Notes: generated by a model from the sequence alone, not told the origin. A stretch of 59,133 bases of DNA from Halanaerobiales bacterium (GCA_025451675.1 JANWJZ010000022.1:1-59133); one strand, 5' to 3'; shown: positions 1-8,878, counted from the first letter of the stretch. A program made the numbers and translations.

Positions 1-1376
1 AGGAGAGTATTGGGTTTAAATATATCCGCGGCCATGGTATATTTTCTGATGATGTAGGTATATACAGGGAGTATGAAATAGATGGTGAAATCCACACTTT
101 TTATAATTTTACCTATCTGGACCGGATTATCGATAGCTATCTGGAACATGGTATCCGTCCTTTTCTGGAACTGGGTTTTATGCCTGAAAAGCTTAAATCA
201 GGGAAGGAGACAATCTTTTACTGGAAAGGAAATGTAACTCCTCCTACTTCTTACGAGAAGTGGGCAGAATTGATAAAGGTTACTTTAAATCATCTTATAG
301 AGAGATATGGCCGGGAAGAGGTGATTACCTGGCCGGTAGAAGTATGGAATGAGCCCAATATTGGTTTCTGGGCAGGTACCATGGAAGAATATTTTACCCT
401 TTATGAATACTCGGCCAGGGCTGTCAAGGAGGTTGATCCCCGTATCCAGGTGGGTGGGCCGGTAATCTGTGGTGTGGAAACAGAAAAATGGCTGAGGGCT
501 TTCTTCGAATTCTGTATGGAGAGTGGTGCTCCCCTGGATTTTGTCTCCAGGCATTGCTATACTGCCAATCAGCCAACCCTGCGGGGTCATTATATCTACC
601 ATACCCTCAATGAACCTACATATATGATAGAGGAATTGAAGGAAACCAGGGCGATTATGGCAGATTATCCGCAGATTGCTGACTTACCACTGCATATTAC
701 TGAATTCAATAGCTCCTATGTACCGGTCTGTCCTGTGCATGATACAGATTTTCATGCCGCCTATATTGCCCGGATTCTCAGTGAAGCAGGAGAATATGCT
801 GATTCCTATTCCTACTGGACCTTCAGTGATGTCTTTGAGGAACAGGATGTACCAAAGGCGGTTTTCCATGGCGGATTCGGTCTGGTGGCTTTGAATTCAA
901 TAAAAAAACCAACATTTTACGCTTTTGAGTTTTTCTCCAGGGCCGGGAAGGAACTACTTTACCGGGACGATAACCTGCTTGTTACCAGAGATGAGGACAG
1001 GTATGTAATTATCGGTTGGAATTGGGGAGAAAAAAAGGAAAATGATACAGCCAAAAGCTATAAGTTAAAATTGCCAGCAATTAGCGAAGAGGCCATCCTC
1101 ATTAAAAAGGAAGTGGGCGGTGCCCAGGGGAATCCTCTGCGGACCTGGAGTAATCTGGGCAAACCTCGTACTCTGAATAAAGAGCAGCTGGCTGTCCTGC
1201 AGGCTTCAGCAGAGCCCCTGCAAAGAGATGAAAAACTTGTTGCGGAAAAGGGGACCTATGAGCTGGAATTAAATATAGCTGTTAATCACCTCTGTATGTT
1301 GGAAATTTTACCGGTAGTTGATAAAACAGATAGCTACCTCGGCTATGATGAAGATTTCGTCTGGCTGGAAGAGTAA
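1..1376 (+). CDS. Beta-xylosidase, GH39 family (5' partial)
   Basis: Retaining beta-xylosidase that releases xylose from xylo-oligosaccharides. The frame is open from base 3 and has no start in the window: the translation before the first ATG (180) carries the family strand IRGHGIFSDD, so that ATG is internal. The acid/base Glu lies in WNEPN (codon at 351) and the nucleophile in ITEFNSS (codon at 702). The two are 117 codons apart, the same spacing as E160/E277 of the well-studied Thermoanaerobacterium enzyme, so roughly 40 N-terminal residues lie outside the window. The lack of any signal peptide cannot be judged. It is followed 67 bases later by a GH51 arabinofuranosidase, which fits intracellular breakdown of arabinoxylan fragments. 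Confidence 0.93.
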   Translation, partial: ESIGFKYIRGHGIFSDDVGIYREYEIDGEIHTFYNFTYLDRIIDSYLEHGIRPFLELGFMPEKLKSGKETIFYWKGNVTPPTSYEKWAELIKVTLNHLIERYGREEVITWPVEVWNEPNIGFWAGTMEEYFTLYEYSARAVKEVDPRIQVGGPVICGVETEKWLRAFFEFCMESGAPLDFVSRHCYTANQPTLRGHYIYHTLNEPTYMIEELKETRAIMADYPQIADLPLHITEFNSSYVPVCPVHDTDFHAAYIARILSEAGEYADSYSYWTFSDVFEEQDVPKAVFHGGFGLVALNSIKKPTFYAFEFFSRAGKELLYRDDNLLVTRDEDRYVIIGWNWGEKKENDTAKSYKLKLPAISEEAILIKKEVGGAQGNPLRTWSNLGKPRTLNKEQLAVLQASAEPLQRDEKLVAEKGTYELELNIAVNHLCMLEILPVVDKTDSYLGYDEDFVWLEE

Positions 1377-1443
1377 ATTATATATTTAGATATATAAAAT
1401 ATATACAAATAAATTTAATAAAAAATAATAAGGAGTGACACTA

Positions 1444-2931
1444 ATGAATAAACTGACCTTAAATGCAGATTTAAAAAAGGGAAAAATCAACAAAAATATT
1501 TACGGCCATTTTTCAGAACACCTGGGACGTTGTATCTACGAAGGCTACTGGGTTGGAGAAGACTCCTCAATTCCCAATACCCGGGGTATCAGAAATGATG
1601 TAGTTGAGGCTCTGAGAAATATTAAAATACCTGTCCTGAGATGGCCAGGAGGTTGTTTTGCTGATGAATATCACTGGAAAGATGGAGTAGGCCCCCGGGA
1701 AAAGAGGGCCAGGATGATCAATACCCATTGGGGCGGTGTCATCGAGAATAACCATTTTGGCACCCATGAGTTTATGGATCTCTGTGAACAGTTGGGTACT
1801 GAACCTTACATCTGTGGTAATGTAGGAAGCGGAACCGTCCAGGAGATGCAGGAATGGGTAGAATACATGACCTTTGACGGTGAATCCCCCATGGCTAACT
1901 GGAGAAAGGAAAATGGCCGGGAGGAACCCTGGAAATTAAAATATTTTGGTGTAGGTAATGAGAACTGGGGCTGTGGCGGCAATATGCGCCCAGAGTATTA
2001 TGCCGATCTATACAGGAGATATCAGACCTATGTGCGGAATTATGGAGACAACAAGATTTTCAAGATTGCCTGTGGCCCCAATGTTGATGATTACTACTGG
2101 ATGGAAGTGCTGATGAGAGAAGCCTGCCGCTTCATGGATGGTATTAGTTTACATTATTATACTGTTACCGGTACCTGGGAAAATAAGGGTTCTGCTACCG
2201 ATTTTGATGAAGAGAAATGGTTCATTACCCTGAAGAAATCACTCTTTATGGAAGAATTAATCCAGAAACATAGCACTATAATGGATAAATATGACCCTGA
2301 AAAGAGAGTGCACTTAATTGTAGATGAATGGGGTACCTGGCATGATGTAGAACCGGGAACCAACCCTGGCTTCCTCTACCAGCAGAATACCATGCGGGAT
2401 GCCCTGGTGGCCGGTATTACACTGAATATCTTTAACAAATATTGTGAGCGGGTGCAGATGGCCAATATAGCCCAGACCATCAACGTTCTCCAGGCCGTTA
2501 TCCTGACCAGGGGAGCAGAAATGATCCTGACCCCAACCTATCATGTCTTTGACCTTTATAAGGTGCACCAGGATGCAGATTTAATTGATCTCCATCTGCA
2601 AAGCGAAGACTACGAGATGGGTGGAGAAAGTATACCGGCAGTAAGTGCTTCAGCTTCCATGGACAGCAATGGAGACATCAATATCACATTCTGTAACCTG
2701 AAGGCCAGCGAAGGGGTTAAGGTGGATTGTATTTTTAACAGCACAGATTTCAGGATTGGCAGCATGACCGGCAAGGTACTGGCTGCTGATGAAATTACTG
2801 CCCATAATACCTTTGAGGAGCCAGATAGGGTGAAACCTGCTGCCTTTAATGCTGCAGAGAAAACTGAGACCGGTTTTACCGTTAATTTACCTGCGGCTTC
2901 AGTAGTACTGCTGACATTAAAAAGGGAATAA
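1444..2931 (+). CDS. abfA: Alpha-L-arabinofuranosidase, GH51
   Basis: Cytoplasmic retaining arabinofuranosidase that removes arabinose side chains from arabinoxylan or arabinan oligomers. It has 495 residues, the normal family length. The acid/base Glu is E173 in GNENWG and the nucleophile is E295 in VDEWG, nearly the same positions as E175/E294 of Geobacillus AbfA. The C-terminal third is the usual beta-sandwich. An upstream in-frame GTG (1435) lies inside the Shine-Dalgarno AAGGAG (1430-1435), so the ATG at 1444 with 8-base spacing is the start. There is no signal peptide. It is probably co-transcribed with the GH39 gene before it and the small Cys-rich gene 3 bases after it. Confidence 0.95.
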   Translation: MNKLTLNADLKKGKINKNIYGHFSEHLGRCIYEGYWVGEDSSIPNTRGIRNDVVEALRNIKIPVLRWPGGCFADEYHWKDGVGPREKRARMINTHWGGVIENNHFGTHEFMDLCEQLGTEPYICGNVGSGTVQEMQEWVEYMTFDGESPMANWRKENGREEPWKLKYFGVGNENWGCGGNMRPEYYADLYRRYQTYVRNYGDNKIFKIACGPNVDDYYWMEVLMREACRFMDGISLHYYTVTGTWENKGSATDFDEEKWFITLKKSLFMEELIQKHSTIMDKYDPEKRVHLIVDEWGTWHDVEPGTNPGFLYQQNTMRDALVAGITLNIFNKYCERVQMANIAQTINVLQAVILTRGAEMILTPTYHVFDLYKVHQDADLIDLHLQSEDYEMGGESIPAVSASASMDSNGDINITFCNLKASEGVKVDCIFNSTDFRIGSMTGKVLAADEITAHNTFEEPDRVKPAAFNAAEKTETGFTVNLPAASVVLLTLKRE

Positions 2932-2934
2932 AAG

Positions 2935-3195
2935 ATGTCTAAAGAGGGTTGTAAAGGTTGTTCAGCATCGGTTTATCTCAGTGTAGAGGATCTCTATGAG
3001 ATAATCAGGGATGCAGAAGCAAACACCGGGGCAGATCTGGTGGAAGAGGATATCTATAAAAGCCGCCTGGAAATCTGTAAAGAATGCCCTGACCTGCTCT
3101 ATAACACTACCTGTAAATACAGCGGCTATATTGTCTATGTACTGGCCCGGAATAAAAAGGCCAGCTGCCAGAAACCTGGTGAGAAAAAGTGGTAG
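2935..3195 (+). CDS. Small cysteine-rich protein, probable metal binding (DUF6171-like)
   Basis: An 86-residue protein that begins 3 bases after the arabinofuranosidase stop, so it is almost certainly co-transcribed. It carries a CKGC pair near the N-terminus, a central CKEC pair and two further cysteines (one near TTCKYSG, one near ASCQKP). This CxxC...CxxC layout suggests a zinc-ribbon or an Fe-S site. It resembles the small clostridial DUF6171 family. No catalytic function can be assigned, and its link to hemicellulose use is positional only. A terminator follows directly, so it closes the operon. Confidence 0.7.
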   Translation: MSKEGCKGCSASVYLSVEDLYEIIRDAEANTGADLVEEDIYKSRLEICKECPDLLYNTTCKYSGYIVYVLARNKKASCQKPGEKKW

Positions 3196-3214
3196 GCAGA
3201 TAATCAGGGAATAT

Positions 3215-3266
3215 AAGACTGTAGATATTTATCGGACTGCAGATATTTATCTACAGTCTTTTTTTA
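3215..3266 (+). terminator. Rho-independent terminator of the hemicellulose operon
   Basis: A 12-bp stem pairs AAGACTGTAGAT (3215-3226) with ATCTACAGTCTT (3249-3260), followed by a T run. The 22-base loop contains a near copy of the left arm (3235-3251), an 18-base tandem duplication. Confidence 0.85.
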
Positions 3267-3370
3267 CCTGTTCCCCGGTGTAGCTTTAGCCTTTAACCTG
3301 TGTATAGTACAGAATTGTTCTTTTAGTTGAGAGGCCGGCAGTTAAATTTTATTGAAATGAAAAGCAATAT

Positions 3371-3399
3371 TGTAATGTATATTTATAAATGGTAAAATA
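3371..3399 (+). promoter_or_regulatory. Sigma-A-type promoter for the ACT/DUF711 operon
   Basis: TTGTAA (3371-3376), 17 bases, then TAAAAT (3394-3399), 42 bases upstream of the ACT-domain start. It matches the consensus at 4/6 and 5/6 positions. Confidence 0.5.
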
Positions 3400-3441
3400 A
3401 TAGGAAAACAAATTGTAACTAAAAGGAAGGAAGGGCAGAAT

Positions 3442-3711
3442 ATGAGAGGAATAATTACTGTAATCGGAATGGACAAAATTGGTATAATTGCCGGAGTAAG
3501 CACCCTGCTTGCTGAATGTAAAATAAATATCCTGGATATCAGCCAGACTATCATGGGAGAGTATTTTACCATGATAATGATGGTGGATATGGAAAAGATG
3601 GAACTCTCGCTGGAAGAGGTCAAGGACAGGCTGAATAAATTGGGAGAGGAATTGGGAGTCTCCATCAAATTACAGCATGAGGATATTTTCCGCTCCATGC
3701 ACAGGATATAG
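3442..3711 (+). CDS. ACT-domain protein (UPF0237 family)
   Basis: An 89-residue single ACT domain (GIITVIGMDKIGIIAGVSTLLAE at the start, beta-alpha-beta fold) of the UPF0237 type, related to the small-molecule-binding half of GcvR. Its ligand is unknown; members are thought to sense amino acids or related metabolites. Shine-Dalgarno GGAAGGAAGGG lies upstream of ATG 3442. It sits 61 bases before a DUF711/UPF0210 gene. This pairing recurs across Firmicutes, so the two probably act together. Confidence 0.88.
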   Translation: MRGIITVIGMDKIGIIAGVSTLLAECKINILDISQTIMGEYFTMIMMVDMEKMELSLEEVKDRLNKLGEELGVSIKLQHEDIFRSMHRI

Positions 3712-3717
3712 TAAGCA

Positions 3718-3747
3718 TGGGATTTTAAAGCGCGCGTGGGATTTCAA
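3718..3747 (+). repeat. Short tandem repeat between ACT and DUF711 genes
   Basis: TGGGATTTTAA (3718-3728) recurs as TGGGATTTCAA (3737-3747), a 19-base period. It probably arose by replication slippage; no function is evident. Confidence 0.6.
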
Positions 3748-3772
3748 GTGATATAAGAGAGGAGAAGTAGAA

Positions 3773-5131
3773 ATGTTTAATCCATATGAAATTATGGAAA
3801 CAATACATATGTTGGAAGAGGAGAAGCTGGATATCAGGACAATCACCATGGGTATATCTCTCCAGGATTGTGCCCATGGAGATATCAGTATCCTGAAGAA
3901 GAAGATCTATGATAAAATCTGTAACTATGCTAAAGACCTGGTAAAAGTGGCTGATGAGATCCAGCTGAAATATGATATACCGATTATAAATAAAAGGATT
4001 GCCGTAACACCCATTGCCATGATCGGCGGAACCGGTACGGAAGAGGATTATATCAGTATAGCCAGGACCCTGGATGAGGCGGCAAAAGAGGTAGGTGTTG
4101 ATTTTATCGGGGGTTTCTCTGCCCTGGTCCATAAAGGCTATACAGATAATGACCGGAAGTTGATTGCCTCTATACCTGAAGCCCTGGCCAGTACAGAAAG
4201 GGTCTGTTCCTCAGTGAATGTGGCGACGACAAAGGCAGGTATCAACATGGATGCAGTGGCAGAAATGGGCAGGGTAATTAAGAAAACAGCAGAGCTGACT
4301 GCGGATAAAGATGGAATCGGCTGTAGCAAGTTAGTGGTATTTGCCAATGTCCCGGAGGATAACCCCTTCATGGCCGGAGCCTTCCATGGCCCCGGTGAGG
4401 GAGAGTGTGTAATAAATGTGGGTATCAGCGGGCCAGGAACTGTCAAGGCCGCCCTGCAAAAAGTAAAGGGCAAACCCTTTGATGAGGTAGCCGAAACAGT
4501 TAAGAAAACGGCCTTTAAAATCACCAGGATGGGACAGTTAGTAGCCCGGGAGGCAGCCCGGATGCTTGGAGTCCCCTTTGGCATAGTGGATCTGTCCCTG
4601 GCGCCGACACCGGCAGTTGGAGATAGTGTAGCCCATATTCTGGAGGAAATGGGCCTGGAGTGCTGTGGAACCCATGGTACTACTGCTGCCCTGGCCCTTC
4701 TGAATGATGCCGTGAAAAAAGGCGGGGTAATGGCCTCCTCCCATGTGGGCGGTTTAAGTGGGGCTTTTATTCCCGTCAGTGAGGATGCAGGGATGATCGA
4801 GGCAGTGGAAAAGGGGGGCCTTAGCCTGGAAAAGCTGGAGGCCATGACCTGTGTCTGTTCCGTGGGCCTTGATATGATCGCAATCCCCGGGGACACCCCG
4901 GCAGAGACCATTGCTGCCATTATTGCCGATGAGGTTGCCATAGGGGTAATCAATAATAAGACTACTGCTGTCCGGCTTATTCCAGCACCTGGGAAGGATG
5001 TAGGGGATGAGGTAGTCTTTGGGGGCCTGTTTGGCCGGGCACCGGTAATGAGGGTCAATCCATATTCCAGCAAGGATTTCATTGCCCGGGGTGGTAGGAT
5101 CCCTGCCCCCATGCATAGCCTGAAAAACTAG
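3773..5131 (+). CDS. PFL-like DUF711 (UPF0210) protein
   Basis: A 452-residue cytoplasmic protein of the UPF0210/DUF711 family, which is distantly related to pyruvate-formate lyase folds but has no proven activity. It is full length; the typical glycine-rich strings ([49 protein letters not shown]) are present. The start ATG has Shine-Dalgarno GAGAGGAGAAG 7 bases upstream. It is the second gene of an operon with the ACT-domain protein. Its stop lies 8 bases from the stop of the convergent MFS gene, with no clear terminator between them. Confidence 0.88.
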   Translation: MFNPYEIMETIHMLEEEKLDIRTITMGISLQDCAHGDISILKKKIYDKICNYAKDLVKVADEIQLKYDIPIINKRIAVTPIAMIGGTGTEEDYISIARTLDEAAKEVGVDFIGGFSALVHKGYTDNDRKLIASIPEALASTERVCSSVNVATTKAGINMDAVAEMGRVIKKTAELTADKDGIGCSKLVVFANVPEDNPFMAGAFHGPGEGECVINVGISGPGTVKAALQKVKGKPFDEVAETVKKTAFKITRMGQLVAREAARMLGVPFGIVDLSLAPTPAVGDSVAHILEEMGLECCGTHGTTAALALLNDAVKKGGVMASSHVGGLSGAFIPVSEDAGMIEAVEKGGLSLEKLEAMTCVCSVGLDMIAIPGDTPAETIAAIIADEVAIGVINNKTTAVRLIPAPGKDVGDEVVFGGLFGRAPVMRVNPYSSKDFIARGGRIPAPMHSLKN

Positions 5132-5139
5132 CTGTTAAT

Positions 5140-6354
5140 TTATCCTCCCTGGCCTTCTGTCCGGGGAGTCATACCTTTTTCTTTGATAAAAATAAAGGCT
5201 GAAATTAGAACAAGGAAAGCTACACCTGCTGTGGCAAAATACATGCATAATCGGCTGATTTCCAGTAAAGAGGTAAAAGCAGGCGGGCCTATGGCCACTC
5301 CGATAAAACGGGCGGCACCATATAGGGAGGTTATGACACCCCTCTGGCTGGTGCTGCAGGAGCTGGTTACCATGGTATTTACAGAGGGCAGGACCAGGCC
5401 AGTACCTATGCCCAATAAGGAGAAAAATATTAAGTAAGCCAGGAGGGAATCCATATAATACAATAGGATTAACATTGCTGTCACCAGGATCAGTCCCGTG
5501 ATGACGGATAATTTATAGTATTTTTTCACCTTTTTCAAAATACGGCCGATGGTATAGGAGGTGATGGACATAAACAGGATGGGAATAGCGATAACCAGCC
5601 CCTTGCTGAACCCCTTAATATGATATTTGGTTTCCAGGGTATCAGAGAAGGAGGAAAGCAGGCCGAAGAGGACAAATAAGACCAGCATTCCGGCAAGGAT
5701 TGTAGCCAAAAGTGATGAACCCTTTTTCTTAAAAATATCTTTTATGTCGGCCAGGTATTCCCTGAATCCCTGTTTTTTGGGTTCCTTCTTTTCTTCCCCT
5801 AAAAACCAGACAGCAGCAGCGATAGGGATGGCCAGGATGGCATAGAAAAAAAAGAGGGCAATCCAGCTGATCAGCCCGATGGCAGAGCCTAAAATAGGGC
5901 TGAGCACCTTTCCCAGGCCGTTAGAGGCTTCCAGGATGCCCAGGACTTCACTCCGTTGCTGGGACTGGAAAATATCTCCTACCAGCGCCATTACTATTGG
6001 GGCAGTACCTGCTGCTCCAATCCCCTGAATTACCCTGCCACAGAGGATGACAGCATAGGGCTTATCCAGGAATAAGGCAGCCAGCCCGGATATTATACCT
6101 CCTGCCCCATATAGTAATAAGGCCGGTACGATTATCTTTATCCTGCCTATCTGGTCACAGAGATAGCCCAGGAAGGGAATAGTTATACCGGCTGAGATTG
6201 AAAAGGCAGTAATGAAAAGGCCAACCTGGAATTGGCTGATATTTAAGGCAGCCTTTATCTGGGGGAATTCCGGTATCAACATGGAATTTCCCAGTACCAT
6301 TATGAAAGGAACACCACTGAAGGCCAGCATCATTATTTTATACTTCTTTTCCAT
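5140..6354 (-). CDS. MFS transporter, probable multidrug efflux
   Basis: A 404-residue membrane protein with about 12 hydrophobic segments, including an early conserved loop GYLCDQIGRIKI (MFS motif A) and the segment RVIQGIGAAGTAPIVMALVGDIF (motif C region), typical of proton-driven drug exporters of the DHA1 type. The substrate cannot be read from sequence. On the minus strand a Shine-Dalgarno AAGGAGT lies 12 bases before ATG 6354. The gene is monocistronic and convergent with the DUF711 gene, 8 bases away. Confidence 0.85.
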   Translation of the reverse strand: MEKKYKIMMLAFSGVPFIMVLGNSMLIPEFPQIKAALNISQFQVGLFITAFSISAGITIPFLGYLCDQIGRIKIIVPALLLYGAGGIISGLAALFLDKPYAVILCGRVIQGIGAAGTAPIVMALVGDIFQSQQRSEVLGILEASNGLGKVLSPILGSAIGLISWIALFFFYAILAIPIAAAVWFLGEEKKEPKKQGFREYLADIKDIFKKKGSSLLATILAGMLVLFVLFGLLSSFSDTLETKYHIKGFSKGLVIAIPILFMSITSYTIGRILKKVKKYYKLSVITGLILVTAMLILLYYMDSLLAYLIFFSLLGIGTGLVLPSVNTMVTSSCSTSQRGVITSLYGAARFIGVAIGPPAFTSLLEISRLCMYFATAGVAFLVLISAFIFIKEKGMTPRTEGQGG

Positions 6355-6416
6355 CTGTTCTTATTACTCCTTAGTTTTCAATAATAAATTCATCAGTTTA
6401 AAATTTTATCCATGTT

Positions 6417-6445
6417 TTCTTATCTATATTATTTTATCCTGTCAA
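6417..6445 (-). promoter_or_regulatory. Possible promoter for the MFS gene
   Basis: On the minus strand a perfect TTGACA (6445-6440) is followed after 17 bases by TAAGAA (6422-6417). The -35 is strong and the -10 weak. Confidence 0.4.
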
Positions 6446-6516
6446 ATTTATTTTAAGTCCTTTTTATATCTGTATTTTATTATAGCCTTAAGGCTTTTAA
6501 TTCATAACGGTAGTAA

Positions 6517-6544
6517 AAGGAAAACAGGAGCTGCTGGCTCCTGT
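6517..6544 (-). terminator. Terminator of the Asn-rich protein gene
   Basis: On the minus strand ACAGGAGC (6544-6537) pairs with GCTCCTGT (6531-6524) around a 5-base loop, followed by TTTT. It lies 40 bases past the stop of the gene at 6584. Confidence 0.75.
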
Positions 6545-6583
6545 CTGGCCTTTATAAATTTAATTGTCTCCAGTCAAGTTTCT

Positions 6584-7027
6584 TTACCGGCTCAAGATTT
6601 TTTTTTTACTATCTTCCTCTCTTTCTTCCTCTTCATTTTCTATTAACCTTATTTCCTCATTATTATTTTTTTCTCTGTTGTTCTTTAATGAATTCAGTAA
6701 TTCGCCGATCTGGTTTAAATCCAGATTGCCCCTGTTATTACCGCCCAGGACAGTCAGTAAAAGGGGGAGGAGTTGTTTTAGATTATTTCCTTCAGCACCT
6801 CCCTGCAACTGACTTAATAGAGTAATAAGATTGGCAGGATTATTTATTCCTGCAGGAGCAGGAAGATTCTGCTGTTTTTCAGGGAGCCTGGAATAATTGA
6901 GCTGAAAGATCTCAGTGATTTCCAACAGGGCCAGAACACTTAAAAGGCCGAAAATTTCATTACTGGAGTATTTATTATTATTTTCCTCAATATTATTGGA
7001 AATAGTCGTGTATAATTTATTATCCAT
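6584..7027 (-). CDS. Asparagine-rich low-complexity protein, candidate spore-coat component
   Basis: A 147-residue protein that I do not recognise. It has an Asn/Glu/Ser-rich start, a middle with Leu-rich helices (LLSVLALLEITEIFQL, LLPLLLTVLGG) separated by a Pro/Gln/Asn stretch, and a charged tail with runs of Glu, Asn and Lys. It has no signal peptide. A strong Shine-Dalgarno GAGGAGGT precedes ATG 7027. It lies downstream of a 42-residue membrane protein on the same strand, and both are served by a sigma-K-like promoter at 7267-7294. A role in the spore coat is inferred from that promoter only. Confidence 0.65.
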   Translation of the reverse strand: MDNKLYTTISNNIEENNNKYSSNEIFGLLSVLALLEITEIFQLNYSRLPEKQQNLPAPAGINNPANLITLLSQLQGGAEGNNLKQLLPLLLTVLGGNNRGNLDLNQIGELLNSLKNNREKNNNEEIRLIENEEEEREEDSKKKILSR

Positions 7028-7084
7028 CTTTACCTCCTCGTTGCTTACCCGTCTAACTCTGCAGTGGTTTTTCCATTGAGAATC

Positions 7085-7213
7085 TTAAATTTTTTCATTT
7101 TTTCCGATTCTTCTCAGTATTTGCAGCAGGTCTTCAGACAGGATAAGTAATATTAAAATAAGAAAAAGATTGTAGGCATTATATCTTTTTTTCTTCCCTT
7201 CCTCCTTGGGCAC
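7085..7213 (-). CDS. Small single-pass membrane protein (42 aa)
   Basis: A short gene starting at GTG 7213 with an excellent Shine-Dalgarno AGGAGGAG 7 bases upstream; an in-frame ATG at 7240 is open but lacks such a site. The product has a basic N-terminus (PKEEGKKKRY), one hydrophobic helix (NLFLILILLILS) and a charged tail. Tiny proteins with this layout are common among sporulation and coat genes of Firmicutes. It precedes the Asn-rich protein gene on the same strand, with a sigma-K-like promoter about 54 bases upstream. Function is unknown. Confidence 0.6.
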   Translation of the reverse strand: MPKEEGKKKRYNAYNLFLILILLILSEDLLQILRRIGKNEKI

Positions 7214-7266
7214 GGAAAATCTCCTCCTTTTGAAGTCCATATTTCTTCTGTTTAAAAAGCTATGAT

Positions 7267-7294
7267 TAATATATGTAGGAAGGGATATACTTGT
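7267..7294 (-). promoter_or_regulatory. Sigma-K-like promoter (minus strand)
   Basis: Reading the minus strand, AC (7294-7293), 17 bases, then CATATATTA (7275-7267). This fits the sigma-K form AC-N16/17-CATANNNTA and is shared with yabG and the SPOCS genes in this window. Confidence 0.55.
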
Positions 7295-7323
7295 TAAAAG
7301 AATTGATACTTATTATACCAAAC

Positions 7324-7339
7324 ATGTAGTATTCTACAT
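7324..7339. promoter_or_regulatory. Palindrome between divergent promoters
   Basis: ATGTAG-TATT-CTACAT is a perfect 6-bp inverted repeat between the minus-strand sigma-K-like promoter and the rsmA promoter. It could be an operator; there is no T run. Confidence 0.3.
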
Positions 7340-7374
7340 TATATGTATATTAGATAGTAGTTTGGAATATACTT

Positions 7375-7403
7375 TTGCCAATAATAAAATTCTGTGTTAA
7401 AAT
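7375..7403 (+). promoter_or_regulatory. Sigma-A promoter for rsmA
   Basis: TTGCCA (7375-7380), 17 bases, TAAAAT (7398-7403), 36 bases upstream of the TTG start. Both hexamers match the consensus at 5/6 positions. Confidence 0.65.
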
Positions 7404-7438
7404 AAATAATATATAATTTCTGGAAAGGTGAATTAATT

Positions 7439-8329
7439 TTGAATAAAAGGATAGCAACACCAACTGTAACAAAAAAGATACTGGCAGACAATCAAATAAA
7501 ACTAAGCAAGGCATTAGGCCAGAATTTTTTAATAGATGGGAATATAATTGATAAAATTGTAAATATTGCTGATATTAAAAGAGGGGATCAGATTATTGAA
7601 ATAGGACCGGGTATTGGTTCCCTGACCCAGGCTCTTCTGGAGCAAATAGAGGAGGGCAGGTTATTTGCCATAGAGAAAGATGAAAGAATGATAAAGATAT
7701 TAAAGGAGCTCTTTCAGGATGAGAAGCTAAGTCTAATTCATAGAGATGTACTGGATATAGATTGGCCTCAATTTTTTACCGGAAATGATCTAATGGATAA
7801 ACCTGTGAAGTTGGTAGCCAACCTTCCTTATTATATAACTACCCCTATCATCATGGGACTACTGGAGGCAAGGGTTCCGGTAGGAAGATATGTTTTTATG
7901 GTCCAGAAAGAGGTAGCGAAAAGGATGGCCGCAAAACCGGGAGGCAAGGATTATGGAGCTTTAAGTATTGCTGTCCAGTATTATACTAAACCGGAGATCT
8001 GTCATATAGTGCCCCCCAGTGTTTTTATACCACAGCCGGATGTCAAATCAGCCATTATAAAATTGGAGACCAATAAAATACCCCCTGTACAACTGGAGGA
8101 TGAAAGGTTTTTCTTTCAGATAGTTCAGGCAATATTTCAGCAGCGGAGAAAGAACCTCAAAAATTCTTTAAGTAAGGCGGCGAATATAAAATTGGATAAA
8201 GGGCTTATAGAAAAAAGCCTGCAGGAATTGGGTATTCCGGAAGGAACCCGGGGTGAGATGCTTGGTCTTACTGAAATAGGTGTCTTGAGCAATATACTCT
8301 TTAAAGGCATGGAAGATAAGGTGAACTGA
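7439..8329 (+). CDS. rsmA: 16S rRNA dimethyladenosine transferase
   Basis: KsgA/RsmA dimethylates two adjacent adenines in the 3' terminal hairpin of 16S rRNA during small-subunit assembly. It has 296 residues, the normal length. The SAM-binding motif IEIGPGIGSLTQALLE and catalytic motif NLPYYITTPII are intact, and the opening KALGQNFLID is typical. It starts at TTG 7439, with Shine-Dalgarno AAAGGTG 9 bases upstream; there is no better ATG. It sits next to yabG and veg, as in Bacillus and clostridia, and overlaps no neighbour: the next gene begins 1 base after its stop. Confidence 0.96.
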   Translation: MNKRIATPTVTKKILADNQIKLSKALGQNFLIDGNIIDKIVNIADIKRGDQIIEIGPGIGSLTQALLEQIEEGRLFAIEKDERMIKILKELFQDEKLSLIHRDVLDIDWPQFFTGNDLMDKPVKLVANLPYYITTPIIMGLLEARVPVGRYVFMVQKEVAKRMAAKPGGKDYGALSIAVQYYTKPEICHIVPPSVFIPQPDVKSAIIKLETNKIPPVQLEDERFFFQIVQAIFQQRRKNLKNSLSKAANIKLDKGLIEKSLQELGIPEGTRGEMLGLTEIGVLSNILFKGMEDKVN

Positions 8330-8330
8330 A

Positions 8331-8810
8331 ATGAAATTTATTAGTCCAAGTGATGGTATACTGGATATCCATCAGGTTTTTGAAGCGATACTGAACTATA
8401 TAAATGCCGAACCGGAAGAAAAATACAGGCTAATAATTGGTACTGACTCCCAGCCTAAACAGGGAGATACGGTTTTTGTGACTGCTATCATTATTTACCG
8501 GATAGGCAGGGGAGGGCGCTTTTTTTACCGGAAGGAACATGATGTTTCAAAATTTAGCATGAAACAGAGGATTTTTTACGAAGTTTCTAAAAGCCTGGAA
8601 GTAGCCAGTTATTTAACAGGATTCTTTGCCAATGAAAGCGATTTGATGGAAGAACTGGAAGTAGAGATACACCTGGATGTAGGAGAAAAAGGCCCGACCA
8701 GGGAAATTATCAAAGAGGTAGTGGGCATGGTAGTAGGAAGTGGTTATGAAGCCCATATTAAGCCTGAATCCTATGCTGCCTCTTCTGTTGCCGACAGGTT
8801 TACAAAGTAA
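8331..8810 (+). CDS. RNase H-like protein, YkuK/DUF458 family
   Basis: A 159-residue protein of the DUF458 family, predicted to have an RNase H-like fold. Conserved acidic positions include IIGTDSQ near the start, HLDVGEKGPT and the terminal PESYAASSVADRFTK. B. subtilis YkuK belongs to this family and no activity has been firmly established. It starts 1 base after the rsmA stop, so it is translationally coupled. Next comes yabG with its own promoter overlapping the end of this gene. Confidence 0.85.
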   Translation: MKFISPSDGILDIHQVFEAILNYINAEPEEKYRLIIGTDSQPKQGDTVFVTAIIIYRIGRGGRFFYRKEHDVSKFSMKQRIFYEVSKSLEVASYLTGFFANESDLMEELEVEIHLDVGEKGPTREIIKEVVGMVVGSGYEAHIKPESYAASSVADRFTK

Positions 8811-8837
8811 CATAAATACCGCTCCCCACATATATTA
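8810..8837 (+). promoter_or_regulatory. Sigma-K-like promoter for yabG
   Basis: AC (8810-8811), 17 bases, CATATATTA (8829-8837), about 40 bases before the yabG start. B. subtilis yabG is sigma-K dependent, which supports the reading. Confidence 0.65.
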
Positions 8838-8878
8838 TATTAAAATTCTTATAATATACCCTGCGGGGGGCGGATTCC

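Noticed and set aside
4138-5112. Long minus-strand open frame (324 codons) opposite the DUF711 gene
   Set aside because: It is a frame shadow of a conserved gene: the peptide is rich in Ser, Thr, Pro and Ala with no recognisable motif and no ribosome-binding site.
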